NCBI GenBank assembly: GCA_023053575.1
Contig: JAKZAP010000006.1
Coordinates: 12,595,280 to 12,659,279 of the forward strand
Length of the DNA: 64,000 nucleotides
From: Branchinecta lynchi
Taxonomy: Eukaryota > Arthropoda > Branchiopoda > Anostraca > Branchinectidae
Direction: 5' to 3'
In this document: piece by piece, positions 31,561 through 43,299 of the stretch
Position numbering within the stretch: position 1 is the first letter of the stretch
Layout: each line of letters begins with the position of its first letter
Translations under genes and position numbers: made by a program
Notes under the pieces: generated by a model
The model's database searches: none
Seen by the model: only the letters and a program-made list of their open reading frames with translations
Told to the model about the DNA's origin: nothing

Positions 31561-31990
31561 AAAGCTTCTCGCTCAGACAAAGATAAATATAAGCAATCGG
31601 AATAACCAACTTATACAGAATCTGATCAATAATCGAGTCAGACGAAAAGCATACGTGGACTATTTTCTATCGTTTTGTGCAATTGCCTCCCCCCTTGAAC
31701 TGGAATCAAATCAAATCGCAACGAATCGTCAGTGGAGAAAAAATACACCATACATTGCCCACGACTGCTGGGAAATCTTTTTTTAATTAATAAAGTAGTA
31801 GGTCTTCCGTTTATGTATTTAGAAAATTGTTTTTCCATTTTTCATCTTCTTTGGTTCTTTTTTTTTACTCCGTCTTCATGCCTTCCGCTGATTCTGTCTT
31901 GAATAGAAAAACGAAATCATCATTGACAGCCTACACAGGAGCTTTCACCTGAATGCAAAACAAATGTAATGAATTCCCCCCTCACTCCCT
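31561..31990. other. Intergenic sequence
   Basis: A 66-codon minus ORF at 31638-31838 without domain. Nothing recognised. Confidence 0.4.
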
Positions 31991-32560
31991 CCTCGTCTTG
32001 CTTCTGGTGTTAATCAACAAGATTTTCTCAAAAGGAACGGAAAGCTAGAACAAAGATAATGGAGTTCTGAATAAACCAACATGGCATAATGCAAAGCAAC
32101 TTTCATTTGCGCTAACACTATTGTAGTAAATGTCAAGGAAAAGGGGAGCGTAAATACTCAGATCCTAAAATTCATCATGTTGTGATCCGTTTCCACTTTC
32201 CAGATGGCAGGTATCTCTTACCACACGCTTTCTTGGTTGTTGTTTTTTGTTTACTTACAAGCGTGACCCAAGATCCCGCATGCCAGGAGTGAAACTGTTG
32301 ATAGTGCAGTTGGCGGCGATCTGACGGACTTTTCTTCAATCGGTCAAGCAATTCTTGTTAATACAAAGGCATATAAATGGACCGGAGACCTTATATATAG
32401 GTAAGGTAAACAACACACCTATTCCAAAGAGAATTACTTCATGGAGAACGAGAAAACCGTTAGGAGATGTCACAACAGCGGAAGAATACGGTTTTCCCGC
32501 GATTCGAGTAAATCCTGCTTCGCCACAGAAAGACAAAAGTTGCGAAGCCCCCCTCTCCCT
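31991..32560. repeat. Diverged repeat shared with 35100-35320
   Basis: CTCGTCTTGCTTCTGGTGTT with AATCAACAAGA, then ACAAAGCAACTTC-like and GCGAACACTATTGT-like stretches, recur in order at 35100-35290. The rest up to 32560 includes two opposed ORFs of 66 and 69 codons without domains. Confidence 0.5.
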
Positions 32561-33158
32561 TTAATTCCAGGGTAGACGGAGACAAGTTTCCAAAACTGAA
32601 CTTCCTTAAAGGAAACTTTCGATCTAGTGGAATGCAGATTTAAGTTCCGCTACGACACGAATACCACTCGAACAATTTGAACCTCGCATACTCTGGCATC
32701 CAAGTTCCTTGCGACGACTCCCCCGACACCACTGAAGTACAGCAGCTTAACTAAAATCGAAATCGAAGCACGGCTACCTACTTTGTACTTGCCAAGACGT
32801 TAGAATCAAAAGCTCAAGTACCATTAGGAACCCGAGATACTGAACCACAGTATTGGCAAAGCTACGATAACGAGTGGTCTGGAGTGTGGAACATTATCAT
32901 AATGGTCGATGCAACAGGAAAAGATATTACCATTGGAAAGAAAGCCCTACGAGTCGCAACAAATGCGCTCTGGCAGTCGGTGTGTCGTTAAAACAGTCAC
33001 TCGGAAGAAGGGCCGAAACATCGGTAGCGTTCCAGCGACATATTAGTTACGATCGGTAAGATTCTTGTTATTCCATAGAGCGCAGTAAGAAGTAAATAGG
33101 CTCACCCCTCTTATTATTTTCGTTTCATGTCTGTTATGGTCGTTACAGTTTAGTTATA
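32561..33158. other. Intergenic sequence
   Basis: No gene or repeat recognised; a 61-codon ORF at 32874-33059 has no domain. Confidence 0.4.
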
Positions 33159-33642
33159 GGCGTATTATCGTCGTTCCCCGAGGACTTCTCTTGAGGAGTT
33201 CCCGCGTTTTCGTTTGTCCCGGGGACTCACTCCTCGTATTCTCGCGAGTCCCCACGGACTGGTAATGCTCCGATTGTCATCCATCATCAAAAAAGGAATC
33301 CCTTTCAGATTCGGTTGGGAATCAATTCTGGGAGTTGCTGGTGTTCTTGTTTTTTTTCAAAACAGATGTTAGAGATGGTTAATGAGAATTTCTGAGATCA
33401 ATATTCGGTTTGGCCATAATTTACTGATTCTCGGAAAAAGTAAAATTACGTAAACACAATCAGAATAAACAAAACCAAAAATAAAACGGATCCCGACTAA
33501 TTTCGTCACCCGAATACTTTCGAAAAAAATCCATTTTGGAAGCATTCCCCCCTCGTTGTTTTCCGTCCGCGGAGTCCGCGTGGAGTGACTCCTTCTATTC
33601 TCGCCATTCCCCTTGCTTCCCCGAGCAGTCCTCGGGGAACGG
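33159..33642. mobile_element. TIR element GGCGTATT (copy 2), right end truncated
   Basis: Left end GGCGTATTATCGTCGTTCCC. It runs in the opposite internal orientation to the copies at 13425 and 33985. The right end reaches CCTCGGGGAACGG but lacks the terminal GAGAATACGCC. Confidence 0.8.
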
Positions 33643-33984
33643 AACTTATGATGGTTGCGAGTGAAGTAATAATAATTACCGCTTCTGCAGTGACTGCAGG
33701 AACTCACATAAGAGTGATGACGTATGTCCGCGTGGTTAAACTATCGTTCCAGAAACCTACGGCGCTCGCCCCTCCTCTTCTCATCATAACTTGTAATAAC
33801 TCACTGGAACGCTACCATAGTTTAAAAAAAAGATTGCTCGGTTAACATTTCGACCGACTGTTCTACAAAAGCATCGTCAAACTACACGTGTCACATGTTG
33901 TTGTTTGCAAATCCTCTTGGGTTGCTTTTTCTTGGTTTGCGCTTACGATCTCCAGTTGAAGTTGGACCAAGACCAAACACTAGA
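33643..33984. other. Intergenic sequence
   Basis: Nothing recognised. Confidence 0.4.
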
Positions 33985-34707
33985 GGCGTATTCTCGCCGT
34001 TCCCCGAGGACCCCTCGAGGAATCAAACGGAACGGCGAGAATAGAGGGAGTCACTCCCTGCGGACTCCGAGCACAAACAGCGAGAACACGGGGAATGCTT
34101 CCAGAATGTATTTTGTTCGAAAAAAAATTAGTCTGGATCCACTTCACTTTTTATGTTGTTTAGTTGTTTTTAATTAATTTTAAATTGCACCAATACCAGC
34201 AAAAATTGATTCCCCTCCGAATCTGAAAGGGAGTCCTTTTTGATAATGGTGACGATAATCGTAGCATTCCCCGTCCGTGGGGACTCGCGAGAATACGAGG
34301 AGTGAGTCTCCGGGACAAACAAAAACCAGGGCTCCTCAAGTGGAGTCGTCGGGGAATCAAATGGAACGGCGAGAATAGAGGGAGTCATTCCTCGCGGATT
34401 CCGCGCACAGAAACAGCGAGAACACGGGGAATGCTTCCAGAATGGATTTTGTTCGAAAAAAAATAGTCTGGATCCACTTTATTTTTTATGTTGTTTAGTT
34501 GTTTTTAATTAATTTTAAACTGCACCAATACCAGCAAAAATTGACTCCCCTCCGAATCTGAAAGGGAGTCCATTTTGATGATGGTAACGATAATCGGAGC
34601 ATTCCCCGTCCGTGGGGACTAGCGAGAATACGGGGAGTGAGTCCCCGGGACAAACAAAAACCCGGGGCTCCTCAAGTGGAGTCATCGGGGAACGGCGAGA
34701 ATACGCC
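33985..34707. mobile_element. TIR element GGCGTATT (copy 3), tandem dimer with 336-bp period
   Basis: Left end GGCGTATTCTCGCCGTTCCC, right end GGGGAACGGCGAGAATACGC followed by C. The inverted ends extend outward to TAGAGG and CCTCTA. Two bodies lie head to tail: AACACGGGGAATGCTTCCAG occurs at 34085-34104 and 34421-34440, 336 bases apart. The junction near 34340-34370 keeps only part of the end sequence. Non-coding. Confidence 0.88.
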
Positions 34708-35099
34708 TCTAAGCCAGCATGCTCGATTTTCCACGACGCCATTTTTTCCAGACATAATTGTCGTGACAGTTTCCTGTTCTTAGTGTTAAGGTCTTTGGTA
34801 ACACGCATCCATCCGTTTCTGTAGAACAGAGGAACTCAGAAGCATTCCCACTAACTGGGCTCAAACCGCAAAGCCGGTTGGTTAGTTTGGGACCATCATC
34901 AGTTCCATTCCGGAAAGTTGCAAATCTTTCAACTTTATGATGAAACTGCAGAAAATCCGGCCGGGGTAATCCGATCTTCTTTTGCACCAGAACTTACACA
35001 AGTGGAAAAAAAAAAACTTGTATCACAAAGCAGGGCAGATTTGAGTCGATTCTACTCTCTGCGAACTATTACTTTAAGATTGATATTAAGAGAACTTGT
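34708..35099. other. Intergenic sequence
   Basis: Opposed ORFs near 34709-35292 lack domains. Confidence 0.4.
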
Positions 35100-35320
35100 A
35101 CTTGGAGACCCCCCTCTCTTCCCCGTCTCGTCTTCTTTTCTGGTCTTAATCAACAAGAAACTCTCCAAAGGAATTAGAAGAGTGTCATCTGAACGAGCCA
35201 ACATGAATGGAAGAGAGCAGACTACAAAGCAACTTCCATTTGTGCGAACACTATTGTTAATGACTGTCAGAATCGAGGGGAGACAGATTTGAGTAAGTCC
35301 TGCTTCACCTTAGAAAGACT
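35100..35320. repeat. Diverged repeat shared with 32000-32160
   Basis: See 31991. The copies are in the same orientation, about 3.1 kb apart, and bracket the GGCGTATT elements. Confidence 0.5.
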
Positions 35321-35459
35321 GAAGGTGAAGAAGGAAGAAGAGAAGGAATCAGGAACAATCGGTCCACATGTGTCATGCGAAAAAGGGGAAATTATTAGAA
35401 TAAAGGCGGCTTACCTGGAGGCCCACAAAGATGATTCCCGTGAATCTTAGGAGTCGGTG

Positions 35460-35910
35460 GTTGATTAAAAAGATTGGTGAACTATGACTGAATGAATGTA
35501 TTCCAAAAAAGCCCCACGGCCCATGGCGGGACAACACTATAAAATAAATAAGCACGCGAACTATACCCGTCCAAATGTTCAACATTCAACTCGAAATTCT
35601 AAGAGCTAATTAAACTCTCTAATAAACTAATAACTATCCCTGTCACAACTTCAACCTACAACACAACGTTTACGGTGCTCCATGGCAACCTTCAAAAATC
35701 TACCCAACCGACGCAAATTATAAACATTTGCTACCCATCACATCTTTTAGAGCCCCACCTTGAATAACCTCCTTGCCAAAAACCTAACTCCTTAAATTCC
35801 CCAACTCACTACAGTAACAAACCAAGGGTTCCACATCATCATCCATCCTTCCACACAACGGGCACAAATAAGGACCAGAAGCGTACTTGATTTCACATAG
35901 ATTTTCTTCT
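35460..35910 (-). mobile_element. LINE 3' part with zinc-knuckle remnant
   Basis: The minus strand encodes SGPYLCPLCGRMDDDVEPLV then CYC at about 35880-35815, the same cysteine cluster as at 921-985 and 6691-6750 but with the usual His replaced by Pro. The 3' part runs to a GAATGAATG tail near 35490. CCATGGC and CCCACGGCCCATGGC mark the family. Confidence 0.6.
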
Positions 35911-36289
35911 CCCACCAACCGGTAGAGAATCGGGATGAAAACGGGAATGGAACGGAATGACACGGTTCAGGAGGAACGCGTACTAAAAATAGGAATGACG
36001 TACTCAAATCGGGAACGATGCACCAGGAGGAACACTACTAAAAGGTGGAATGATGCGCCTTACTGTCCTTCCTTATCTCCTGCCCATCAAATCATATCAA
36101 GTGTTACCTGTGCACTATCCCTTTTCTAGTGGTCGTGTTCGTTCTTTTCGCCGAGTTAGCCCCGCACAAGGGGAAGCCTGCCCTACTGTTTGGGCAGGCT
36201 GTTCGGCCTGCCCTACTGTTCTTTAATACCCCGGGCTGAAGGAACAAGTTCTAAAAACGGGAATGACTTTTGGGGGGAATGACCCTGGG
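35911..36289. repeat. GGAATGAC-rich stretch with a GC hairpin
   Basis: GGAATGAC or GGAACGA motifs recur at 35943-36015 and 36259-36299. Between them AAGCCTGCCCTACTGTTTGG with GGCAGGCTG forms a strong hairpin, and CGGCCTGCCCTACTGTTC repeats the first half. Family unknown. Confidence 0.5.
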
Positions 36290-37320
36290 GGGAACGACCC
36301 TTCAAACAAAACTTTTACTTTTAACACATTTCCCAGTTGGACGGATTCCCGGCCAAATGCTTGTCCGGGTAAAAAACAATTGTCATATCGTTTTTTTTTT
36401 CAGCATATCTTCTTACCCATAAATCGAACATTTAATCAACCTCAAATAAAACTTTTCTTTTAACAAATTTTGCAGTTTTGGCTGGATTAAGGACGAACTA
36501 ATTTTCCGGCGAGAAAACAATTTTCAGATATGGACTTAGGATGTCTCCTTAACCCTAGAAGATGTTATCAAGATCTTGTTTCCAGGTAAAGATTGCTTCG
36601 ATCAAGAAGGGAGATTGGAAACGAGTTCAACACATAAAGCTTTTCTTGCTGAAGATCTTGCTTAAGAAAGCCGGTCTTTGCCGAACCCCGCACACATTTT
36701 ATAACATCCTAATATACCCCATAATACTTATCCACTCTTACGTACATCCAGCTTGTATTCTTACCCCTATATGCAAGGCCGTATCCAGGGGGGGGAGGGA
36801 GGGAGGGGTTGACCCCCCCCCCCGAAACATACAAAAATAACGATTTGTATAGGCTTTTCCTTCTGATCTATATGTTTTTTGTACTTTTGTGTCCGACCAA
36901 AAGGCACCCCCCCCCCCCCCCCAGATATAAATTCCTGGATACGGGCCTGCCTATATGGCTAATCCGATAATCTTCAGGATAAAAAAATTTTGTCCCTACC
37001 AAACTTGCGCTTTCGCCAGATTCCGCTCAATCTAATTGTTGGACTGGAATAAAGTTCAGATATAGTATCCTTGTAGAATCTTACCCCTATCTCGGCTCCT
37101 ATAAACGGATTCCGCATATGTCCTGAACCAAAATCGATTTTCACATTAGCTGGATAAAACTTTTTTTTTCTTAATCCGAAACTCCCTCCACCACCCCTAA
37201 ATACTAAATAAACTATATAAGAATAAAAAGTTCAAACTAAGAAGTGCTACAAGAAGATGTTTGGTAACAGACGGACGGACGGTAGGACTGACTAACTTTA
37301 CGAAGTCATAGGTATTCTAC
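36290..37320. repeat. Composite element with 137-bp array (copy 3, truncated)
   Basis: About two array units (36305-36540), then a diverged tail with CTACAAGAAG, GACGGACGGACGGTAGG and TTTACGAAGTCATAGGTATT that matches the end of copies 1 and 2. A hAT-type MITE is inserted at 36774-36949. Confidence 0.7.
36774..36949. mobile_element. hAT-type MITE with G/C runs (copy 5), perfect 8-bp target duplication
   Basis: CAAGGCCGTATCCAGG to CCTGGATACGGGCCTG. CCTATATG precedes and follows directly, a perfect octamer. G-run, core with TATAGGCTTTTCC and C-run as in copies 1 and 2. It sits inside the composite element, so it is the younger of the two. Confidence 0.93.
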
Positions 37321-37322
37321 AG

Positions 37323-37350
37323 AGCAAAATAACTCTAGAGTTATTTTGCT
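37323..37350. repeat. Perfect 28-bp palindrome
   Basis: AGCAAAATAACTCT and its exact complement abut without a spacer. The half-site resembles the outer ends of the foldback element at 45699 (GAGCAAAATAACACTAGG) and 46437, so this looks like two transposon ends fused head to head. Confidence 0.95.
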
Positions 37351-37640
37351 GCGAAGACCTATGCGAAGACCTATCCTTCCAATGGATCAAAAATGGGCCT
37401 CCGTCGCAGCGCCGCCCAGCTCGCTTTGTTCCTGCGTGCAGTGGCGGACGTAGAAAATTCTAGCAAGACTAAGATGCGGTGCTGGTTGAGTTTCAGTAAG
37501 GATGTTCGTGTCCTCTAGGGGAGCTAGTGTCGCTGTGATTTGACTGTGTGCCACTTTTTCAAAGTTCGCGCATTGCTCTCTAAAGTTATCTGCTCTGGTA
37601 TTCTAAAACCTGTCAAAGCCAAGCACAATAGAAGTCCGAA
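37351..37640. repeat. Fragment related to the foldback element at 45699-46437
   Basis: GGTTGAGTTTCAGTAAGGAT, then GGGGAGCTAGTGTCGCTGTG and CCACTTTTTCAAAG follow the order of the right arm of that element (TTGAGCTTCAGTCG, GTAGTGTCGCTGCAC). Confidence 0.55.
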
Positions 37641-38541
37641 ACACAAGATAAGTCTACCAATAAGATAAGTTCTATCAAGTCCTCAAGATCAAAGCCGCAA
37701 GTACAAAACAAAACAGCAGATGATTAGCAGGGTTCTGAAGCTCATAATTCCACAGGGGTGATATAGAAGGCAGAATAAGAACAGGGGGTTATTTTAGTCT
37801 GACAAATCGGCTCTGTGTGATTGGTCGGACGAGTCATGCTTCACGTGACGAAGATCGCCCAATTTACCTATCCAAACGTAATTTAATAGTCCTGCTTCAC
37901 CTGATTTCCCTTCCCTCCTGACGAATTATCACGAAAAGAAAGGTTGCGTTATCTTACTTCTCAGAGGATTTTCGTAATTGGACCTCACAGGATTTTGCTT
38001 CATAAAAGAACATTACTCTCCATATCACAGGCACGGCGATTCACAAGGGAATAATATGCTAACGAAGTCGAGAAGAAGCCAGAAAAGGGATTCTCTGGTT
38101 CCTACTCTCTATTTCTGAGGAAATCATTAAGCCTATTTTCGTTCACTATTTGTGAATTCTGTGTTGTCAAGTCTATTCCAGAACTGAAGGCTTTCTCAGA
38201 CTCCCCACCACAAGTTTTAGAAAATATGGACCAGCGCGAATGGTACTCCGTGTATCGGATAAAAAGAGATCGGCCTATAGTTAAAAGACCACTGACACTA
38301 TTACTCTTCAAGTTCCAGTATTTTAAAATAGTTGAATACTTTAAAATTAGGCTTTTGGAACAAATCACCCACGGCTTAGGCTGTTTTAAGCCTTTTTCCG
38401 AGCCCGCCGCACTCTAGCAAAACAAGGGGAAACTCGCATAACCCTTCTTTCTGGTGGATATACTTCTCGCATCCAACCGTCAATAGCAAGAGCATCGAAG
38501 GTGGCGAAAAAGGGCAATTGAGAACATTAATGACGTTCAGT
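37641..38541. other. Intergenic sequence with LINE scraps
   Basis: 37690-37800 contains TTCTGAAGCTCATAATTCCA, related to the LINE copies at 6650 and 12890. 38280-38410 is the inverted partner of the repeat at 16785. An 88-codon minus ORF at 38102-38368 has no domain. Confidence 0.45.
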
Positions 38542-38708
38542 CAAGGCCGTATCCAGGGGGGTTTAGGGGGTTGAACCCCTCCCCCCCTCCCGAAACATAC
38601 AAAAATACTCATTTTATAGGCTTTTTCCTCTGATTTATGCCTTTTTTGTCCGACCGGCAGGCAACCCTCCCCCCCACCCCCCGAAATAAATTCCTGGATA
38701 CGGGCCTG
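38542..38708. mobile_element. hAT-type MITE with G/C runs (copy 6)
   Basis: CAAGGCCGTATCCAGG to CCTGGATACGGGCCTG. The flanking octamers CGTTCAGT and GTTTCAGT agree at 6 of 8, a decayed target duplication. The core has TTTTATAGGCTTTTTCC. Confidence 0.88.
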
Positions 38709-38802
38709 GTTTCAGTTAAGGGGGTTGTTCCCCCGATTCGAAAATAGAAGGTTTTGCTACCGCCTGCGGCAATTTCACGTATACATACACCTCAAGCTTA
38801 TT

Positions 38803-39033
38803 TCATTCCTTTTGAAATCCAAACAACTTCAAAGGTTCTTCGTCCACAAATCCTGTGACAAATTGAGCATAGACAATATCTTTCTCCTGCTTTGGACAGC
38901 GATAGGATTTCGGAAATGAGCCTGTCGCTTTCTTCTTTAAATGCTCGACGAATTTCAGACTGTCATCCGAAAATGGAGGCTGTATTGAGTTCGGAAAAGC
39001 AATTTGAAGACCATCAACAAATGGAAGTTTCAA
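38803..39033 (-). pseudogene. Unknown ORF, possibly a coding relic
   Basis: A 76-codon minus-strand ORF with a protein-like composition: a hydrophobic start (PFVDGLQIAF), a basic stretch (EHLKKKATGSFPKSYRCPK) and an acidic end. No splice-bounded neighbours in phase were found and I recognise no family. It may come from a transposon. Confidence 0.25.
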
Positions 39034-39813
39034 CTAGAATCCCGGTGGGGGTTGACCCCTGCATCCTTTCGTCTGAAAAGAGTGAGTGACCATGTTGCAG
39101 CTTTGATCGCACGCGCGATTTACCTGTGCTCTGTAGCCTAGTGAATCACCCGATCCACAAAAATATGTTTCCTTCTGAAAAGCTGTCAAAAAGGCTCCCT
39201 CACAAGGTAGCTACTACGGTTGAAAAGTTGCAGCCAATTAAATGTGCCCAACAGAAGTTTGCAAAGAGTTTTGTCCCTTCATTTTTAAAGTTGTAGAACG
39301 AAGCATAAGCTGAGCTGCTAGTTTAAATTTATCATGTTATGTATGACCGTGTAGCCGTATATGCGTAGGCCTATTATGTGTGTGCAAATTTGGCGTGAGC
39401 CGTGATCAGTTTTTGGCGAATAAAAAAAAATATCTATCTATCTATAATTCTTCTCCAGACATCGCTACTAACGGGTGTGTTTATAAACTTCCATAGTCTT
39501 GAAAGGGCCTTATCACCTGAGGCAAAGGTTAGGCAGGCATACGAGCTTTAACTGTATCCATGAATGGGTAAAGCCCAACTATTGCGGCCACTGGACATTC
39601 TCATTTATATATTTTACTTTTACTTCATTCACAACCAGCAAGTACCGTAGAAACCTTCCAACGAAAAAATATGAAAAATAAACAGCAACACAATCCTAAA
39701 CACTAAATTCAACCCGGAGAAAAACAGTAACTTCCCCTACGATACCCAAACTGGGAGGGTCAGCCTCGCGTGCAGCAGAAAAGTGTATAATTTCTGTAAA
39801 AGAAGGAAGGGTT
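39034..39813. other. Intergenic sequence with a retroelement 3' tail
   Basis: Around 39300-39446 the order TGTGTGCAAATTTGGCGTGA, GTTTTTGGCGAATAAAAAAA, and a TATC tandem tail (39430-39446) looks like a LINE or SINE 3' end. The rest has no recognised feature. Confidence 0.45.
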
Positions 39814-40256
39814 CTACCAAGGAATATTAATGAAATATGTTGTTTGGCACTCATCGCTCGACAACCAGCAGTCACAGGCCAAATCCAAAAGAGAGCCTGT
39901 ACACTGATCATCGGAAGTGGTTATCGTGTGTACGAGAGGCACTACTGGAACTAAAACTGGAAAGACTCGACAGTAGAAGACTTCTGGCCTGTATGAAATT
40001 TGGTCAAAGTCTATCACGATCAGCCCAGTTCCGCGCCCTGCTCCCAAAACGCTCCGAAGAAAACCATCAGTAAGAAACTCGCCAGCGGGCATGCTTCGAA
40101 CTAGTGAAATGTAACACGGAGCGTTACCGCCGCTCGGCACTGCCGTTCATGCCTAGAACAATTATCTAGTGCTTATTCGTGTTCCTTTTTTTTGTACAAC
40201 CCTTTCAGTGTCTCACTGCCGGTTGTTTGCATTAAACCCGTCTCTCTCTCTCTCAT
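39814..40256 (+). mobile_element. LINE reverse transcriptase C-terminal remnant with TC tail
   Basis: Read across three frames, the sequence gives IQKRACTLIIGSGYRVYE, then EALLELKLERLDSRR and later FELVKCNTERYRRSALPFMP ending at a stop near 40167. This is the standard C-terminal layout of CR1/Jockey-type proteins (QKRAxxIIxGxxYxxY, then LxLxxLxxRR, then TxRxxxSxxPxxxR). A 3' UTR with CATTAAACCCG and a TC dinucleotide tail follows. Two frameshifts make it inactive. Confidence 0.85.
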
Positions 40257-40500
40257 TTCCACTTGGACCCATACAACCAAAGAAAGGAGTTCTCGTATAG
40301 GACACCAAAGCTGTTTTCGCGTGTCGTAAGAGCAAGAACGAATAATCTACAAGAACCTCCGCCTCACTAGTCACTATTTCTGTGATGCGACAAATACCCT
40401 ACACGATGCAAACGAGCGGAGGATGTGTTACGCAGAATATTATAATTTGTTACCTCTATAAACATCGTCCATTTCGGCGGTTCTTACCGATTACCAAATG
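40257..40500. repeat. Second copy of the 24840-25165 repeat
   Basis: GAACGAATAATCTACAAGAA through TATTATAATTTGTTACCTCT follows the first copy with indels. Confidence 0.55.
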
Positions 40501-42009
40501 AGACCATGCCGGGCGCAGACGAGCAGGGTTGCGACAGATTTGCGACAGCCAGTGAAGGACCCACTTTTGGATCAACAACCACACAGTGAAGCTAGTGCCA
40601 GTAAGTCTTTATCACCGAATCTTACCGAATCGCAAGAACCGAACCGAACTCCCTAACTAGCAGATTAGCTCGCGCGCATAGCAACCGTGATGGGGCAGCC
40701 ACATGCAGTGTGTCATGTGAACTGGATCGTTCCCTACGAATTCTAGAATTCGGATTATGGATATCTTCTCCTGCTACGTTTCTATGGAGAATCCCTCGTG
40801 TTTGTTCACTAGTGCCAAATTGCTGGTACATACTGCTGAACTAATCTTGAAAACTGATGTCACATACCGATAAAGATTGTCAAGAAGAAACGAAAGGGTA
40901 GTTATATTTTATTTGCAGTTTATTTTTATGCCAGTTGTCACATGAACATAGAGAGACTAAAACTACTTTATTTTCACTATTCGCTACAAAGTCTGGATAA
41001 TGGCAACAAAGCAACGTAGGAAGGCTTTGGATGCCGGAAAGACGGTGATGCATAGTGGGAGGGAGTGGAAGGAAGGGATTCTCACGGGCTTCCTTCTCCC
41101 CATATACTAAATCACATCGACCGAGTTGTTCTCGGGTCGGAATATATTACTATTCTCTCCCAAACTCATACGTTAAACTAATGCAAGAACAATATTTGTC
41201 ACTAATTATTTTAACACAAGGCAGTGTTTTTGTTATTTATTTTGTAATTTTGACCCTAGTTGGTCTTTAGTTTAAATAATACTAATATTTACAGACCAAA
41301 TGTAGCTTTAAGAGTGAGATCAAGGGAAGACCACTTTCTAGACAAAACCGCGAGGCTTCGATAAGCAAACAAGTGACGGATCCAAACGTACCAGGAAGTC
41401 AACTTGGAGTTCCTCGTGAACATCGGCGAACTCGGGTTGGACTCCGGTAGCTATGTGGTTACATTTGGGGGGTTCTCGCGAAATTCCGAAATCACTTTGC
41501 CCCTAGCGAAGCACATCGCAAAAAACGTGGGAATCCGATTACTGTTATTGCTTTCCACTTTCCCGAAGGACTGATCGCGATAAAACATGGAACGCCGAAA
41601 TCACCGAAACATGATGATAGAAAAACATTTTAGAATACTTCAGTGGACATTCGTTCCATTCTCAAACGTTCCACGAAATAACCTTTATGTTTATTTTTTC
41701 CACATTTTCGAAATTTCCTCCGGAACATTTAAATATCCACGGAGTTTTCCACTAACTCTCTGGAATCATTTTCAGAGAAAGCTGATTCGGATTCGAAAGC
41801 GCCAAAAACCGTTGGAAAGTGATTTCGACTGTGCTTTCCAACTCACGCAAACCCTCACTAGGAAGGCTCCATAGCGGGTCGGGTCGAGTCCAGTATACCA
41901 TAGTCGAGACCACCGGTAGAGCTAAACAGTTTGGCCAATGGGTTACCAACAGCCATCATGGTAGGTTTGTGGTGTGGGTAGACTCACACCACATGCTTCA
42001 GATAATCGT
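40501..42009. other. Intergenic sequence, nothing recognised
   Basis: About 1.5 kb with ORFs under 100 codons on both strands that lack domains (for example 41587-41874). ACCACATCGACCG-like and CACACCACATGC motifs are too short to interpret. Confidence 0.4.
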
Positions 42010-42260
42010 AACCTCAGTCGTAGGCTGTGCGCTTGTCTGAATGACAGTCGTATGCTTCGAGCTTTTTGTGACAGTCATATGTTTTACGCTTTTTAGTATG
42101 ACAGTCGTGTGTACAAAAGTTGTATAATATGTTGCTCGTATGTGTCGAGACTCGTGAATTTCGTCCGCACTCGACCTTTTTCTGTCATATTTCCAGTTTT
42201 TCTACTCGAAAGACCCATGACCGTCATACTGGCATAAAACAATTTGTCATACTGGCATAA
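42010..42260. repeat. GACAGTCGTATG-type degenerate repeat
   Basis: GACAGTCGTATGCTTCGAGC and similar copies repeat as they do inside the hAT-like element at 4099-5832, here without recognisable ends. Confidence 0.6.
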
Positions 42261-42340
42261 GAATGTGCAAATCGTTGCCTGAAAACATGAGATTATCAGA
42301 TGAAAGAATTTTGTTTAGATGGCTCTCCGAAAATACATTA

Positions 42341-42550
42341 CAGGTTCAGGTCCAGGTTCTTTACCTTAAAATAACTAAAATGTATAAATTGAGCAGACTA
42401 ACACTACCTTATTTTCACTATTCGCTGGTGGGCTCGAAGTCGTCTCGAGACGCCTTTTTCGAGGTCTCGGACTCGTCGTCCACGAAGCAGGATAGGTCAA
42501 ATAACATAATAGTTAAATAAGACCATATCAATAAATTATAAAACATACTG
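42341..42550 (-). repeat. Retroelement tail with AACCTG repeats, minus orientation
   Basis: GGTTCAGGTCCAGGTTCTTT is the complement of the tail at 20840-20868. It is followed by GACTCG-rich sequence (42431-42480), a motif that returns at 43630-43775. Confidence 0.4.
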
Positions 42551-42554
42551 TCAC

Positions 42555-43080
42555 TTACTCATTAAAATGCTTTACAAAATACTGACGAAAAGAAGATCTA
42601 TACCGGTTAGAAGCTGAGGGTTTGCAGGGCTCTAATTTATTTTGATTTCTCGTGTTATATACGGTTCGTGCCGGTTTCGGTATCAAATTACGATGCTTAC
42701 TTGATTCCAACATTTTGTTCCCGCATGTCACAGTAAGCTGGTGACACCGGACAACAAGGCTTTCTATACCAAGGAGCTTTTTACCTTCTTCATAATTCGT
42801 GTACTCCTGGCCCAATATCACACGAACAGCTTGCTTCTGCACATTCTCGACATTGCTTTGTTCCTTACTCAACCCTGGATGCCACACAGGACAAGCATAT
42901 TCTAAAATACTTAATATATACAATTTGTAAAAATTTAAAAGTGATGGACGACTAAAAACAAAAACGCTTTGTAGTTACTAGATTCCTTAGTGCTATATCC
43001 GCCTTCTTAATAATATTATGTACATGATCCGACCATGACATCTTTGAGTTAAAGGTCACACCTAGAATCTTCATATTATT
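42555..43080 (-). mobile_element. LINE reverse transcriptase C-terminal remnant
   Basis: The minus strand from 43071 reads MKILGVTFNSKMSWSDHV then IIKKADIALRNL, the LGVxxxxxLxWxxHVxxIxxKA segment. After a frameshift the ORF at 42923-42555 gives LEYACPVWHPGLSKEQ, VQKQAVRVILGQEY and LLGIESLVVRCHQL, the conserved YACPVWH...VQKxAxRxILG...LGxxSLxxRR order of CR1/Jockey-type elements. It keeps about 160 residues in two frames. Confidence 0.85.
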
Positions 43081-43299
43081 TACAATTGTCACATTTAGTC
43101 CTCCTTGACTAGGAATCTCATTTTTTTTTAAATGAAACTCTCATTAGCCTTATCCTTGATGAACATCTCTCTTTTAGACAGCAAATTTGATTCTTTGGCT
43201 CAGAACCTGGTCCAAATGATGGTTTTCTCTTCTACCTCAAACATTTTCTTCCATAAAACATCCTTCGTTTGATTTATTTTGCCTCGCTCATTCGGATCT
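43081..43299. other. Probable continuation of the LINE remnant
   Basis: AT-rich sequence between two LINE remains. No clear domain. Confidence 0.35.
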
